Notes: a model not told the origin generated them from the sequence alone. Positions 28,361 to 41,189 are shown, numbered from the stretch's first letter. The stretch: DNA of 64,000 nt from Anniella stebbinsi (GCA_029215795.1 JARDYH010000002.1:204329810-204393809), one strand, 5' to 3'. A program made the numbers and translations.

Positions 28361-29250
28361 TTTTGAGCTGCTTTGTGCAGGGGATGGGAGGAGGGAGCGG
28401 TGTGTGCGTGTGTCAGTTATCCATTTAGGATGGATGATCCGTTTGCTTAAAGATCAAGCTAATGTTATTGAGAACTCGTAACAAAGTATTACTCTAATAA
28501 CTGTTATAATTCTGCTTCTTCCCCCCCCCCCCCAACTGTTTGATTGGTATTTGCATACTTTTGAAACTGACATTTTAATGCAAATACCTTAAGAGTGCCA
28601 GCCCTGGGCACTATGAATTTAAGAAAATATATAGAACTTTTGTTGTTTTTTATAGAGGCATTACTTGACTTTGGAACAGGAGCTCCTTCCGTCAAAAATA
28701 AAAGTTCTGTCATTTATACCAAAATGAACACACTGTGTGAGTGTGTAGTGCAGTACAATATCCATTCAGAGAAAAGCATAGATCTCTCATAAAGATATAT
28801 TCCACATTGCTTAGTTATCCAGGCTCCCTCCACCAGCCCTGCCCAAACTCTCTCTCTACAAAAAAAATGTATTTGCTGAAGATTGGAGATGCATTTCTAT
28901 TTTTCTATGTGGTGAGATGCATTGCATTCTTATTTAAAATTTTAATCATTTCTAAGATTACACCTATACATATAGATTAGTATATGCAAATTAACGCTTT
29001 TGTGGGGCAATACATAACTGGCCATCTGAATGGGAAGAGATTGGCTGATATAGAAATCCCAATAGTTCAATGCTGGGCTAGAACTCTTCTCCCTAATGAC
29101 CAAATGTTTATGTGGAGGAAGTTTTATATAGAGGAACATTCAACATACAATCCCCACCACCACCTTACTCATCTGGCCAATAGGGAGCTAGCATCAGTCC
29201 ATACTTTTGCTATGCCTGGACCCTTTCAATTAGAAGAAGGTACAGAGCAG

Positions 29251-29367
29251 CCTTCTCCAACCTGGTGCTGTGTACTTCAGCTCCCATCAGCTTTAGCCAG
29301 CATGGCCAGTGATCAGGAATCCTGGGAGATGTCTACAACATCTGGAAGACACCAGGTTGGGAAAGGC
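29251..29367. mobile_element. Palindromic hAT-like MITE copy
   Basis: Starts CAGCCTTCTCCAACCTGGTG and ends CACCAGGTTGGGAAAGGCTG. Flanking 8-mers GTACAGAG and GCATAGAG agree at 6 of 8 positions, a plausible aged target duplication. Confidence 0.75.
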
Positions 29368-29712
29368 TGGCATAGAGGAAAGAGTTTCCTGCTTTTATCT
29401 GGTATGTAGCCAGGTATGTTCATGGCTTATAACACAAGAGAATCTTTCTGTCTAAAACATTTGCCTTACCTTGACTGGACTGGTGTAATCTTCTGGATGT
29501 GCTTCTTTCCCACTGTCCAATCGCACTATCCAGTCACACCAAGCCTACTGCTAACTTGATTACCAGCAGCTAGCTACATTGCAATATCTTGCTCTACCTA
29601 TTACTAATGGTTGGAATCTATTTTGAGGCCATCTGGAGAATGAGTTATGGTTAACTCCTGTAGGATAGGAACACTGGAAGTGACATGGGCACAGGATTTA
29701 ACACTACATCGG

Positions 29713-29846
29713 CCTTGCCCAGTTTGGTGCCCTCTAGGTGTTTTGGATTTCAACTTTGATCAGCCCAAGCCATCATGGCCAATGTTCAGGAATGTTGGGA
29801 GTTGTAGTCCAAAACATATGGAGGGGATCAGGTTGGGGAAGGCTGC
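29713..29846. mobile_element. Palindromic hAT-like MITE copy
   Basis: Left arm CCTTGCCCAGTTTGGTGCCC, right arm CAGGTTGGGGAAGGCTG. Flanking 8-mers CACTACAT and CTCTACAA agree at 6 of 8 positions. Confidence 0.75.
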
Positions 29847-31437
29847 TCTACAATATTCCTCATATTCCAAAAATTGACATCAGAACATAAGTGGCAACCA
29901 GCAGCCCATATATGTGATGCACAGAGACCACAAAGAAGAACTTGCCCTATATATTCAGTTGAGCTGGAGGCAACCAGACATTTGATAAAAGGCAGCCTCA
30001 TTCACTACTGAGAATCTGTCTGTGGACTAAGTCCATAGTTACTTCCAAGTCAACGTGCTTAGAATCTATATGATTAGGATCTAACTGCCTCTCAGACTGA
30101 ACTGGGGCCAATGAGCAAAGTCGGATCCACCAAATCCAAATCCAAATCATAGTTTTCTAAAACGAAACGGGGATAAATTCCAGAAGAGTAGCCATATCAG
30201 TCTGTTTCAGTAAATAAATAAACATTTTCTTAAAAAAACCCACCCAACCCAACATATTGTCACATCATAGGGACAGGCTGATTAATGGCAGCATGAGTTT
30301 TCATAAGTAAGAGCCTATTTTATCAGATGCTAGGGTACCATGGCATTCTTTGTCTAAAGGGCTGTCTATTATTCTAGAACATCACAGTCCCATGAAAAAG
30401 AATGGATATCACCTTATCTCCACAATTCACACTTCCATACAACACAATGGTTGTTCCTTATTTCAGACACCACAAATTCTCTCTCTCTCTCTCTCATTGG
30501 CAACCTTGGTACCTGTTGCTTTAACTCTATGGAAAGAGCACCCTTTATTTTAACTCTTTATTAAATAATTGGTGTTGAACTACAAAACTTAGGATCTTTA
30601 GAATAAAAGCTTAAAAGGGATTTGATAACTGGGACATTAATGTTTGGGAAGACACCAAGATTTGTTCACAAGACAATACCATGCAATCCTATCCATGTTT
30701 ATTTGGAAGCAAGTTCCACTGCATTCAATTGTGGTACTCCCAGGTTAAGCACACATAGTATTGTGGAAATGACAGATATAATGCAAGGCTTTAACCTCCA
30801 TTCCACCACCATACACCCCAATGGATACACATGCACACAGAGAGCAAATATTAAACAAGGGGAATTTATGTGAAGCTGTAAAATTCTTAATGTGACCCTA
30901 TGCAAAGTTAGATGTAATTAAAAACCCTATGACATCAATAAGTTTAGGCATGCTAAACAGCATAACATTACATGCAGTCCAATCTAAAAAGCTTAGATGA
31001 GATCCTTTGTAGAAAAACACACACCCTCCCATTGACCTTAGAGTCTGAAGTTCTCTTTTCTTGAAAAGTGTGTGGACAGGAAAGGAGAAAGTGTATTTGT
31101 CTTTCATTTTTTAGGGCAGATCTTCTCCATTTCCGGACTTTCCACCTTTGTATGTAGCCAAATCCAAGTTTCACAGTATAGTTTGCAAATCACTCCAGGA
31201 ATATCCAAAATTGCTAAATATTCAAAATGACAGGTGGTACAGAAGCGGAAGTTATAATGATTGTTGACTGTGTATTTCATACATTCCGGATTTAGTATAA
31301 TCACTAATTAACCATAATAGTTCATAATTGCATCAACAGAATGTAATGGATCTCTGTTATATAATCCTATCCTTAAGGTAAATTGTATATATGAAATGTT
31401 ATATGCTGCTCTTACCAAATGCTTCTCCCTTAGTGAT

Positions 31438-31439
<2 letters not shown>

Positions 31440-31478
<39 letters not shown>

Positions 31479-31935
31479 TTATTATCCGTCTCTCCCAACG
31501 GTTCGAGGCAGGGAACAGCATCAAACATAAAATACAAAACTGATTAAAACACATAAAACCAATGCATCATTAAAATACCAATAAAACACCAATACAACAC
31601 TTTAAAATTCATCTGGGTAGGCCTGCCGGCAGAGATCAGTCTTTATAGATCTTTTAAATTCCTGAAGACTGGTGAGTTGGCAAATCTCTTCCGGCAGGTC
31701 ATTCCACATTCTGGGAGCGGCAGAAGAGAAGGTCCTCTGGGTAACGGTTGTCAATCTAGTTCTTGTTGACAGTAGTAAATTCTTCCCAGAGGACCTGAGC
31801 GTGCGGGGTGGATTGTATGGGAGATGGTGATCCCGTAGGTAACCTGGACCCAAACCATGTAGGGCTTTAAAGGTAATAACCAACACTTTGTACTTTGCCA
31901 GGTTCAATACCTGGCCACACAGTGCAGTAGGCAAT
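31440..31935 (-). mobile_element. L2-like LINE 3' end with (ATT)n tail
   Basis: On the minus strand it encodes KVLVITFKALHGLGPGYLRD, TLRSSGKNLLLSTRTRLTTV, FSSAAPRMWNDLPEEICQL and FKRSIKTDLCRQAYPDEF, followed by a 3' UTR and an (ATT)n microsatellite at 31440-31478. It is less decayed than the copy at 2.9 kb. Confidence 0.83.
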
Positions 31936-32921
31936 GAGAGTGACAATGCAATCTTATACAGGTCTAATCAGAAGTAAGCCTCACTGGATTCAATGGGACT
32001 TACTCCACGTAAATTGCAGCATTGAATTCAGTGGAACTTACTCCCAGGTAAATTGCAATTATGTATACAATTGCAGCCTGAGTACATATCTAATCTCTTG
32101 CATAATATGAGTTGTGTTGCAAATACCGTGCCCAACGCTGTGGATATTAGTCAGCTCCAAGTACAACCCCAAGACAAAATATGAGAATATTATTTCATAG
32201 GTGAAGTACTAGGTTTAGACTGGGAGGCCAATGTTCTTATCTTTGCTAATCCATGGTCCACTGAGTGTTTTTTACCTACATGTTTTTCAGGCATACTTTT
32301 CCATCTGTAAAATGGGAATGATGATGCATTTTACAAGATTTTGTGAGGCTGATGATTCCAAAGAATGCATTGGCCTTCTACAGCAATGCTAACATTTGTG
32401 TGTTTAGGCGGGCCTTTGCTTGATGTTGCTCTCCTGTTGCTTCCCCCCACTTTTTTTGCAATTGTTGCTTTTAACTCTTGGTCTGCTCTCTATTTGGTTT
32501 TGCGATCTCTGGTCTTACTGTATTCCGAGCTGTCTTTAAAGCTTTTATGGAAAGGTGGGATATAAATATTTTAAACAAAACAACAAATAGTTAAATAATA
32601 ACTAGTGAAGGCCAATGGGATGCTGCTGTAGAGGGAAGGCAGAAGGGGAAAACAAGAAGAGCCCTGATGGACTATGCCATAGGACATGCATAATAGCAAA
32701 CAAAAATACACTAGCTGATTGACTATTGTCCAAGCAGGTCATTGCATGGGCACAAGTATGTATGGATATGAGTGGCCATCAAGAGATGCCTAACTAAGCA
32801 GTTACAAGAATTATCCATGCTGAATCTTCCTCTGTAACTAGAATGCTGCAGAAGGTGAAAGAGGCCAAAGTAGGCTAAAAACTGGATTCCAATACATGAC
32901 TCGGGTTGCAATCCTATACAC

Positions 32922-33053
32922 TAGCCTTCCCCAACCTGGCACCCTCCAGCTATGTTGGGAATGCAACTCCCATAATTCCCAGTCAGCATACTGGCTGGAA
33001 ATTATGGGAGTTGCACTGTCAACATATCTGGAAGGTGTCAGGTTGGGGAAGGC
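32922..33053. mobile_element. Palindromic hAT-like MITE copy
   Basis: Left arm CCTTCCCCAACCTGGCACCC, right arm CAGGTTGGGGAAGGCTG. The central part is a close inverted repeat of CATAATTCCCAGTCAGCATA. Flanks CTATACAC and CTTTAAAC match at 6 of 8 positions. Confidence 0.75.
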
Positions 33054-33095
33054 TGCTTTAAACATTGATATGGGAATAAATCACATTTAACACAG

Positions 33096-33643
33096 TGGCT
33101 GCATTCGGACAACACATTAGTCAATGGTGGGTTGAGTAGCCAACTCACAGTTGGTTATTTTGTGGGTACTCCCCACACAACATATTCCTACACAACTGTG
33201 GGTGGTTGGGACTGGCGCTGAGTGGACTAATAGTCAACCCAGCATTTGACTGACATAGCCCCTACCCCTCTTCCCACCCTCCCGCCTCCCTCAGTCCTCC
33301 CAGTTCTATCCCAGCAGCCTCTGCAAGTTTCACCAGTTGTAGCAGAGTGGCAGCCGCCGCTTTGGTTGCTCTTGTCGCCTGCCTCTATGGGCTTGTGTTT
33401 TAACCCACTCACCACACGCCATTAACCCACTCACCCCTCCATACAACACTTTAAACAACTGGCTTTGAGCTAAACAACTTGCAAGCCAGTTGTTTCTCTC
33501 AGTTGCTTATTTGGGCGGAATAGCATACCGTCAGTAGTTTGTGAGCGGCGTGTTACCCTCTACACAACACAATAAGCAACACAACTGACGATTGTTCCCC
33601 CACCACCACCCCAGTTGCTTAATGTGTTGTCCGAATGCAGCCA
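33096..33643. mobile_element. MITE with 24-bp perfect terminal inverted repeats
   Basis: The ends GGCTGCATTCGGACAACAC and GTGTTGTCCGAATGCAGCC are exact complements, extending inward through ATTA/TAAT. AGT on each side may be a 3-bp target duplication. The interior has further inverted blocks (ACTGTGGGTGG, CAACTTGCAAGCCAGTTG) and no coding capacity. Confidence 0.78.
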
Positions 33644-34916
33644 GTGTGTAGAATCCAACTAGTGTCGCTCTGCCAATGGAGAGTTACCATCAGCAGAATG
33701 GGGAGGGGGACAATTCCCCCTCCCTCTGCAACCCCCAATTCTATGCTGGAGGCTTGGGGGACCCTCTGAAGCAGATGTGGGGGCATGTGAGGAGCTGCAG
33801 GGGGAGAGGGAATCACCTTGTCCCTTCAGGTCATTGGAGGAACACTACTTGGATTCCACCCACTGGAACTTTATTTGAAATAAACAAAGACAGGATTGAG
33901 CTGCTAGTTTCCTTAACACTAGCTCTCTAGCACTTCCATAAAATCCTCCATATAGGCTTTATGCTGGTTTTAAAAGCTTAAATATTAGAAACACAGAACA
34001 CTCAAAATGGAACACAAAACATTCTGACTGGCTTTGGGTATTCAGAAATTGCCAAAAGATCAATTGTAAGAGGTCTGACAAAGACATAAAAAATCTGATG
34101 AAGGACCAAGGAATTTCCAACTTGAAAGTAGAGAGAGGCTGCCATTGTCAAGGGGAGAGAGAAAGATGTACAAAATGACTGTGTGCGTGTTAATAATGAT
34201 GAGACTTTCTGCTAGCAAAGATGATCAGGATGTCAGTAAAAAGATTATTTGGTTCTAATTGCAGCTATGATTTTTGCTCAAGTACGTAGCAGAACGAGGC
34301 TTTTCAACTTGGTCCATCTTTTAAAATAATGGTGGAGTGATTAGTCATTAATAAATCTTCTGAGCTATAATGAGCAATGGCATGATGCTTACTTAAGTGT
34401 TCCCCAGAATTTGTGTGGGAGCTATTTAATACAGAGGCAGCTATCAAAAAGTTGTGTGTGTGTGTGGGGGGGGGGTTCTTTCATCTACACTTATGACGAA
34501 CGGTTAGTTTCAAGAATCAATACAAACATTATCACAGAGATCAATGTTTTTGCTGAGAACATGCAAGTTCTATTGTGATGCGCTGTTCAAATCAAGCTTT
34601 CTGGGCATATGTTTGTCCACAATTGTTGCATCAGCTTCCTATTTCCACACTACTTCTTTTAGATGGTGACAAACAATGTCACTATGACAAATATCTAGCA
34701 ACAGAAACACAACAGGCCACCGTGGTGGAAAGTTACCAAGATTTTATCAGTTTTATTATTTTCCCAGTCAGTTACTTTTCACAATGCTTGCATTTTAATT
34801 TCTCCAATTTTAAGTGCTATGAGCACTGGGGAGCATTCAATCAGTTAGTCTTCTAGAAATGTTACATTTTCATATACTATTAACAAACCGGCAAAATGGT
34901 TAGATTGCACTGCACC

Positions 34917-35033
34917 AGCCTTCCCCAACTTGCTGCTTTCCATTTGGACCTCAATTCCCAGAATTCCTGACCATTAATTATGTGGGCTGAGGCTGATGGG
35001 AATTGAAAGTTCAAAACCAGGTTAGGAGAGGCT
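34917..35033. mobile_element. Palindromic hAT-like MITE copy
   Basis: Left arm CAGCCTTCCCCAACTTGCTG, right arm CAGGTTAGGAGAGGCTG. More diverged than the other copies. Confidence 0.65.
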
Positions 35034-37251
35034 GCTCAACATATATTCCCATTTCTGTTCCAGAAATTTCCTGGAAGACCCTGACTGGGTTACCCAATCT
35101 AGACATTACAGAAGCATTGTAAGAGCCCTCTTTCCCAAGGTTTGACAGTACAGCACTGCTCTAATATTTAAAGGGTTGTCGGCATATGAATGGGGCCAAT
35201 CACAAGCGTCCTTACTGCACCACTGTCACCTGAGTCAGGATTGGGGGCAATGATCATGTGATTAGGGCCTGTGTGACTGGCACTTGCACTTGATTGTGGC
35301 CTTCAAAATGTACAGCAGTATAGTGGCACAACTTCATGGAAAAGGAGGTCCTACACTACTGTGATTCACCTTTAACGGGACACAACAGAGAGCAGTATTT
35401 GGGCTCAGAGTTTATTCTGGCCCTGATACGCTGCTAAGTTAACCTCAATTCACTTTTCAGCAGCTCTAAGCTCTATCCTTTTCTGCTCATATACAGTGCT
35501 AAAATCCTCACCCATGTGTAGGCTCCAATTATCCCTATTTGCCAGAGAAAATTCTTATTTTGGGGTACCTGTCCCTATTTTGTCTCTACTTTTGTTGATG
35601 GGGGAAGGTTGACATTTTAGGATTCAATGCTCCTCCCACTACCTCTAGAAGTTAAATCTCTTTGGAAGGTAGATGCATCTTGATCCCTAGTGTGCTTGTA
35701 GCATCTGAAAACATACACAAACACACATTAAGGTGCCACGTGAAACACAGACTGCCATTTCACACACTGGTGAAGGTCATTTTGAACTGCTACTAACCAA
35801 GCGGAAGGTAGGTGTGTCTTCCTGTTTATCTTACTGTACTGAATAGACAGCTCTTTCAGCTTTTTAAACAGGGCAGGGCAGTGTAGTGTAATTGAATAAT
35901 GCATTTAGATGACAGTATAGTGCTTTCAGCAACATATAAAGTAGGGAGTGGGGAATGTGTAGGTAGAGAATGGGAAACGTGAAAGTGATCCTTGATATTA
36001 CAATAAGGTATTACCATACATATTTTCATTGAAATATTGGAACATGTCACTCCCAACCTGTAGAATGTTCTCCTTCAAGAATTATGATTGGCCCCCCTTT
36101 CTTAGCTTTTAAAAAATGTGTGAAGATACTGCTAAACTAGCCTTTTAAATGATGTAGTTGTTTTATGTTCTAACATTTTATTGTTTTTCTTTTTATTGTT
36201 TTCATGTTTTATTGTTTTAAATTGCAGTGCACCATCTTGATTTTTTTTTTAGCAATAAAGTGGTATATAAAAGTTAATCCTCCACCTCCACCATGATCTG
36301 ATAATCTTTTATGTAACCCACCGTTCTCTTTCCTGACCCGTAAGTATTCTGAGGAAGAAACACATCTATTTCTTTCTCCACAACATGCATAATTTTAAGC
36401 CACTGTTTTAGGCACTCAAAATTTCCTCAGTTTGAAACAGAACCCATGCTGGCCTACAGCACTTGCAGGAGTAATCTTACTACCTCCCTTTTGGCTAAGA
36501 GTAGTTATCTCCATGAGAAAGAACATATGGTTGACCTTCTCAAATCTACCTAAATCATATCATTTTGCTGTTGTTAGTCCCATGGATGTCATTGTTAAGC
36601 ACCTAAATACATGATAACTTTTGTTGCTTGCCAACATTTCCAGACACCATAGAACAGAGTCAAAATTACATACAACTGAAACTCAACACCGTTTAAGCAA
36701 GAAAAGACTACATAAGGGAATAAAAATACTGAAGCGCTTGCTGTAATACATTTGTCTTCAGACCACCCACTTCCTTTTCATAACCACATGATACACCTGT
36801 GCATATAGAAATAACTGAGAAAGGGCATCTTCCTTTTCTTCAAGCCCTTTGACTCTGAATGTTTTTTTTGTCAAGGCTGTGCAGAAAACATGCATTTGAA
36901 TTTTTAAAAAATACAACTGTGTGTGCCACTGCGTGTATATTTGAAGAGAGTATGACTTGTGTAACTTTGCAATATATAAATCTTCCCAGAAATGGAGCTA
37001 TTTATACTGATCGCATTGTAAAGCTTTCAATGAGAGAAGCAAGTACATGCATTCAATGTAGCAATCAGTCAGCAACTTCTAATAAAGATGAGAGAATAAT
37101 GTACATTATATTATACTTTCCTCCCCCACCATTTTTTTATTTTCTTTTTGGAAAGATTATAAAGTAGAATGTGAGATTTCACCATCACCACCCATTTTCC
37201 CTACTGTAAATTGCTTCAGAAACAAGATGGTGGCACTGATCACCCTACATT

Positions 37252-37352
37252 AGCTTTCCCTAACCTGGAGCCTTCCAGTTGTATTTGACTACAACTTCCA
37301 TCACTCCCAACCAGCATGGTCAATGGCCACCAGGCTGGCTGCTCTACATGCT
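37252..37352. mobile_element. Partial palindromic hAT-like MITE
   Basis: The left arm (CTTTCCCTAACCTGGAGCC) and ACTACAACTTCCATCACTCC block are present. The right arm is short (CACCAGGCTGGCTGC), so the copy is deleted internally. Confidence 0.55.
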
Positions 37353-37744
37353 CACCTTTGTCTGCATTCCTGTAGAGGAAGTAGTATTAGAACTGGAAAT
37401 AAATGCAGGCATGTTTACATGTGATTGCTGAAGGTGACATCATCATGTGCAAATTACGTACATGCATATTTCTGGCTCATGCACTATTTATTTTAAGCAA
37501 ATATGAATATGAAGACATTTGCTCAGCTGGTTCCAGCTTTTGATCTCTTATAGCTGTCCAAAGGGGGAGAAGCACAATTTGTGAGCAATTTTTCTGGGCC
37601 TGGTATAAATATTGGACTCTTCCTCTTCTCCCATTTTTCCATACCCTGCAGACGTTGTACATGACCTCTGCAATTAAAAACAAAAAAAGCCTTTTGATAA
37701 TACGGACAAAGGGCATCACCACAAACCGCAGTCCCTGCATATTG

Positions 37745-38780
37745 AGTTTGGTTATTTATTTATTACATTTTTTTAACGTCCAACAGCCCAAATTCTTAAG
37801 AGTCTAGGCACATATATATATCTGGGATGATACAATCGTTCAGGTAACGTGGCCCCAAGCTGTTTAGAGCTTCAGAAGTTATTATCAGCACTTTGAAACT
37901 GGCCCAGAAACAGATAGTGAGACAGTGCACATGGAAACATATTGCCATAATATCACATTGGCCAGTCCCTAGGCTCATCTACACCTAAGGGTGTAGAGCG
38001 AGTTAGGGGGGAGGATTCCGGACTTACCTGCTTCTGCGATCCTCCCTCAGCGTCTAGGCAGCTGTGTGACGTCCCTCTTCCCTTCTGGGATGTCACGGGT
38101 GCCATTTTTTTTAAAAGAGGAGCTGCGGCCTCGATCCAATTTGGCCAAAATATAAGAACCTCAACCGCCATCCTGTGGATGGCGAAATTGCTGCCTCCAT
38201 ATGTGCACGGAGCCACCCCACGCAGCTCCGTGCCCATTTCAGGACCCGGGAGCACGTGCCACACTAGGTGCGGTCATCTGAGGTCGTCCCCGGTTGATCC
38301 CGGGATCCCCTGTGCGTCATATGGATGCACAGGGACGACCTAGAGATGACCCAGGGATAAATGGCTGGTGTAGACATGGCCCCTGTTAACAATCTAGATG
38401 CCCTATTTTGGACCAGTTGAAGGTTCAGGACTATTTTCAAAGGCAGCCCCAGGTATAACGCATTGTAGTAATGCAGACAAAAGGTTACCATAGCATGAAT
38501 AACCGTAGCTAGGCAATCTCTGTCAAGATAAGGTATATCAGCCAAAGCTAATAAAAGGTGCTCTGTGCCATTGAGTTCACCTATATCTGTGATGATAATG
38601 CTGGATCCAAGAGCACCCCCAAACTATGAATCTCATCCAGAACAGGTTGAACATCACTTAGCCAGGCCAAGGAACCACCCACTAGGGATGGCGTAAGCAT
38701 CTGACTTGAGTCCATGAGGGCAGTGTACACCCCCTCCCCCTGCATCCGGCCCTCATGGAACTGCACAATTTCCAGCCGAC
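37745..38780 (-). mobile_element. L2-like LINE interrupted by a MITE
   Basis: The upstream part (38394-38780) encodes MVTFCLHYYNALYLGLPLK and LQLVQNRASRLLTG. The downstream part (37745-37973) continues with FKVLIITSEALNSLGPRYLN. The MITE at about 37974-38393 separates them, and the reading R-L-L-T-G-T-G-Q continues when the two sides are compared. Confidence 0.75.
37974..38393. mobile_element. MITE with CATCTACACC inverted ends, inside an L2 copy
   Basis: The left end AGGCTCATCTACACC pairs with the right end GGTGTAGACATGGCCCC. The interior is GC-rich with several internal inverted repeats. hAT-like by the CAG-type terminus, but no clean 8-bp duplication could be read. Confidence 0.65.
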
Positions 38781-38789
38781 ACTATTAAA

Positions 38790-38950
38790 GCAGCAGAGGG
38801 AAATGCGTAATTTCCTGAGGCTCAAGGAAATTACCAGGGTTTCAGGCAGGATTCCTTCCAAGCCCTAACTAGAGTTGCCGGTGATCGAACCTGGGACCTA
38901 CTGCAGGCAAAGTATGTGCTCTGTCACACTGAGCTATGACCCCTCCTGCT
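38790..38950 (-). repeat. tRNA-derived SINE
   Basis: The minus strand has an A box (TAGCTCAGTGTGAC) and B box (GGTTCGATC at 38883-38891), then GGAAGGAATCCTGCCTGAAA and CTGGTAATTTCC. The tRNA-like head is a SINE promoter and not a functional tRNA gene, since it lacks a foldable acceptor arm. Confidence 0.72.
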
Positions 38951-39375
38951 CCTGCCTGCAGTTGGGAGGCAGCAATGGAGGAAATGTGGGCACGCAAACT
39001 AAAACACACCAGAGTGTTTTATCAGAGGGGACTCTGAGATAAACTGACCAGCTCATAGTAAACCCAAACACTATTCATTTAAATTACTAGGCTATTAGAA
39101 ATGGAGTGGGAAAATACACTTGTGGGGGTTGAGGAGTAGAACAGAAATTCCTGATGGAATAGGTGAACTGTTTCAATATCCTTTTTTTGCAAGTACTTCT
39201 GTTGCTCTAATCAAACAGAATTATATAAAGAGCCTAGTAGACTGTGAAGCAACAGAGAGCCTCCTAAAATAGAACGGCACTAACAGGATTAGATTGCCAC
39301 TTCTCAGTAGCATTTACTCTTCTATACCTGGGGGAAAGAGTTAACCGGTGTTAACAAGTAAATTTGTCTGCCTCT

Positions 39376-39378
<3 letters not shown>

Positions 39379-39411
<33 letters not shown>
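39379..39411. repeat. (AT)n microsatellite
   Basis: About 16 AT units, with a shorter ATATAT run at 39425. Confidence 0.95.
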
Positions 39412-39415
<4 letters not shown>

Positions 39416-40360
39416 CCTCTCCCAATATATATATCCCCTCAGAGTTTGCTCCAATCTCTCCACAGGCCTCAAAGTGAGGCTATTGCAGCTAAATTTGGCG
39501 AGGGAGCATTATAAATACAGCGAGAACACTTGTTCTGAGTTAGTGGGCTAGATTAAGGAGCCTTGGCATCTCTTTCAACTGCATCTGTCCTACAAAAAGG
39601 CTGAAGCATGAATTCTTCCTCTTTCACGATCACTTCGTCTGGGTAATTTCAGTCAAATTAATATAAACATATCTGTGTCACATCTTCAATTGTGCAAAAC
39701 ACTGTGGTGTATCTACTCATCCAGTTAAGCAATTTGGAGTACGTCCTTGTGGAGTTGGGAACAGAATTTAACAATCTGATTCAGCAGCATCACATATCAC
39801 ATGAATCCGCAAATACCTAAGATTTTTTTTAAAAATGAGAATGGATATTGCCAACACAAAATATAGCAAATGGCTAATCAGCCCTTCCCAGTCTTATCTT
39901 CTATACACTGGTTTAATTTAATACATTCTTTGTGCCAATTACCATAATGAAACAGGGCTGCCCATCCCTCAACTTGGGGATTCTTTGTACAGTCACACTT
40001 ATGAATATTGCACCTACGCCAGCCCAGGTTTTTGTATGATGTATGTCTGCAAGTGTGTTTGTTGAATTTCCTTTTAACCATTTGTGGCTATTTAATAAAG
40101 TTCCTATTGAATAAAATGTCATGTGTCATTGAACACTATCTTGCTTTATAGAGTACATTTTAGTAGCATCATCTTCAAAGAACTGAGAAATAAGGAGTGG
40201 CGGTCCCTCTCATTTGCTTAGGTTGGAAGCCTATGCAAGTTTATGGCTGGCTGGCTGGGAAATATAGGACCTTTTTCTGTCTAGACATGCATAGGACTGC
40301 ACCTTTAGCTATTGAAGGTTAGGTCATGCTGACAGGTAAAGGTCACAACTACTAGAGCAG

Positions 40361-40475
40361 GGGCAGGCAACCTTGTGCACTCCACATGTTTTGGACTACA
40401 AATTCCATCAGCCTCAACCAGCATAGACAATGGTCAGGGATTATGGAAGTTGTGGTCTGAAACATGTGATGGCCA
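40361..40475. mobile_element. Palindromic hAT-like MITE copy beside a CR1 tail
   Basis: Left arm GGGGCAGGCAACCTTGTGCA with TTTTGGACTACAAATTCC, right arm with GGAAGTTGTGGTCTGAAAC. It abuts CR1-derived sequence starting at about 40476. Confidence 0.6.
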
Positions 40476-40985
40476 CCACTTTAAAAGGGGATTGGACAAA
40501 TTCATGGGGGTAAGACTATTAATGGCTAGTAGTCCTGTGGGCTACATTCTAGCTCCAGTATCTGAGGCAGTATGTCTATGGAGATCAGTTGCTGGGGAGC
40601 AAGGCTTGCCCAAGGTATTTTGCTGCCTGAGGCAAAAAACAAGATGTGCCCTCTCCTGTTCCATGCACAAAGGGAGAGTAGATTGTTTCTTCAACACTGA
40701 CAATGAAACAGCATTCTCCACTGCACCTGAAGGCAAAAGGTTAGCTCAGGGCACATAGGACAGATTGCTCAGCACTCTGCTCTCTCCTCCAACACCTTGA
40801 TACCTCCGCTCTGCATCTGCTGCCTGAGGCGACTGGTTCACTCTGCCTAATGGTAGCGCCAACCTTGGCTGTTGCACTCATGAGCTGCTTGTGAGTTTCC
40901 CATGGGCACCTGGTTGGCCACTGTGTGAACAGAATGCTGGTCTAATCCAGGATGGCTCTCCTCATGTTATGTTAACATCTGGAAA
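40476..40985 (+). mobile_element. CR1 LINE 3' end, interrupted
   Basis: Matches the amniote CR1 tail: ATGGCCACCACTTTAAAAGG, GACAAATTCATGGGGG, GGCAGTATGTCTATGG, then after an insert GGCACCTGGTTGGCCACTGT and GAATGCTGGTCTAATCCAGG. A piece of about 250 bp (about 40610-40863) with GGCTTGCCCAAGG and CGCCAACCTTGGC ends interrupts it. Confidence 0.78.
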
Positions 40986-41189
40986 GCACTAGATTGCCTC
41001 CCTGTCCTAGAGAATATTACGCTTTTCAGAAATTCCTAGTTAGCACAAGCACAATAGTGTGAGCTGCACAGAGGACACAAAGGAGAAACGCGCATCATAC
41101 ATTATTTGGATTGCATGCATGCAGCAGGGAAAAGAAGCCTCAATGACTCCTGTTCCACCACTAATCATCCGAACAAGATCAGAATTTAA

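Larger units (their letters stand above)
28361..37250. other. Upstream intergenic sequence
   Basis: Between the listed repeats, the stretches 28.36-29.25, 29.85-31.44, 31.94-32.92, 33.65-34.91 and 35.03-37.25 kb show no conserved exon or known RNA gene. Minor features are (TC)n at 30480 and (TG)n at 34455. In human the gene UMAD1 lies on this side; no exon of it was recognised. Confidence 0.5.

Noticed and set aside
28984..29409. A 141-residue frame upstream of GLCCI1 as a possible gene
   Set aside because: Its second half lies in a palindromic MITE, and the first half has no recognisable domain or conserved splice context.
31440..31478. CRISPR-like or tandem array from the regular (ATT)n run
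   Set aside because: It is the microsatellite tail of the adjacent L2-like LINE; CRISPR arrays do not occur in animal nuclear DNA.
38883..38945. tRNA gene suggested by good A and B boxes
   Set aside because: The flanking sequence continues as a tRNA-derived SINE body, and no proper acceptor stem can be formed.
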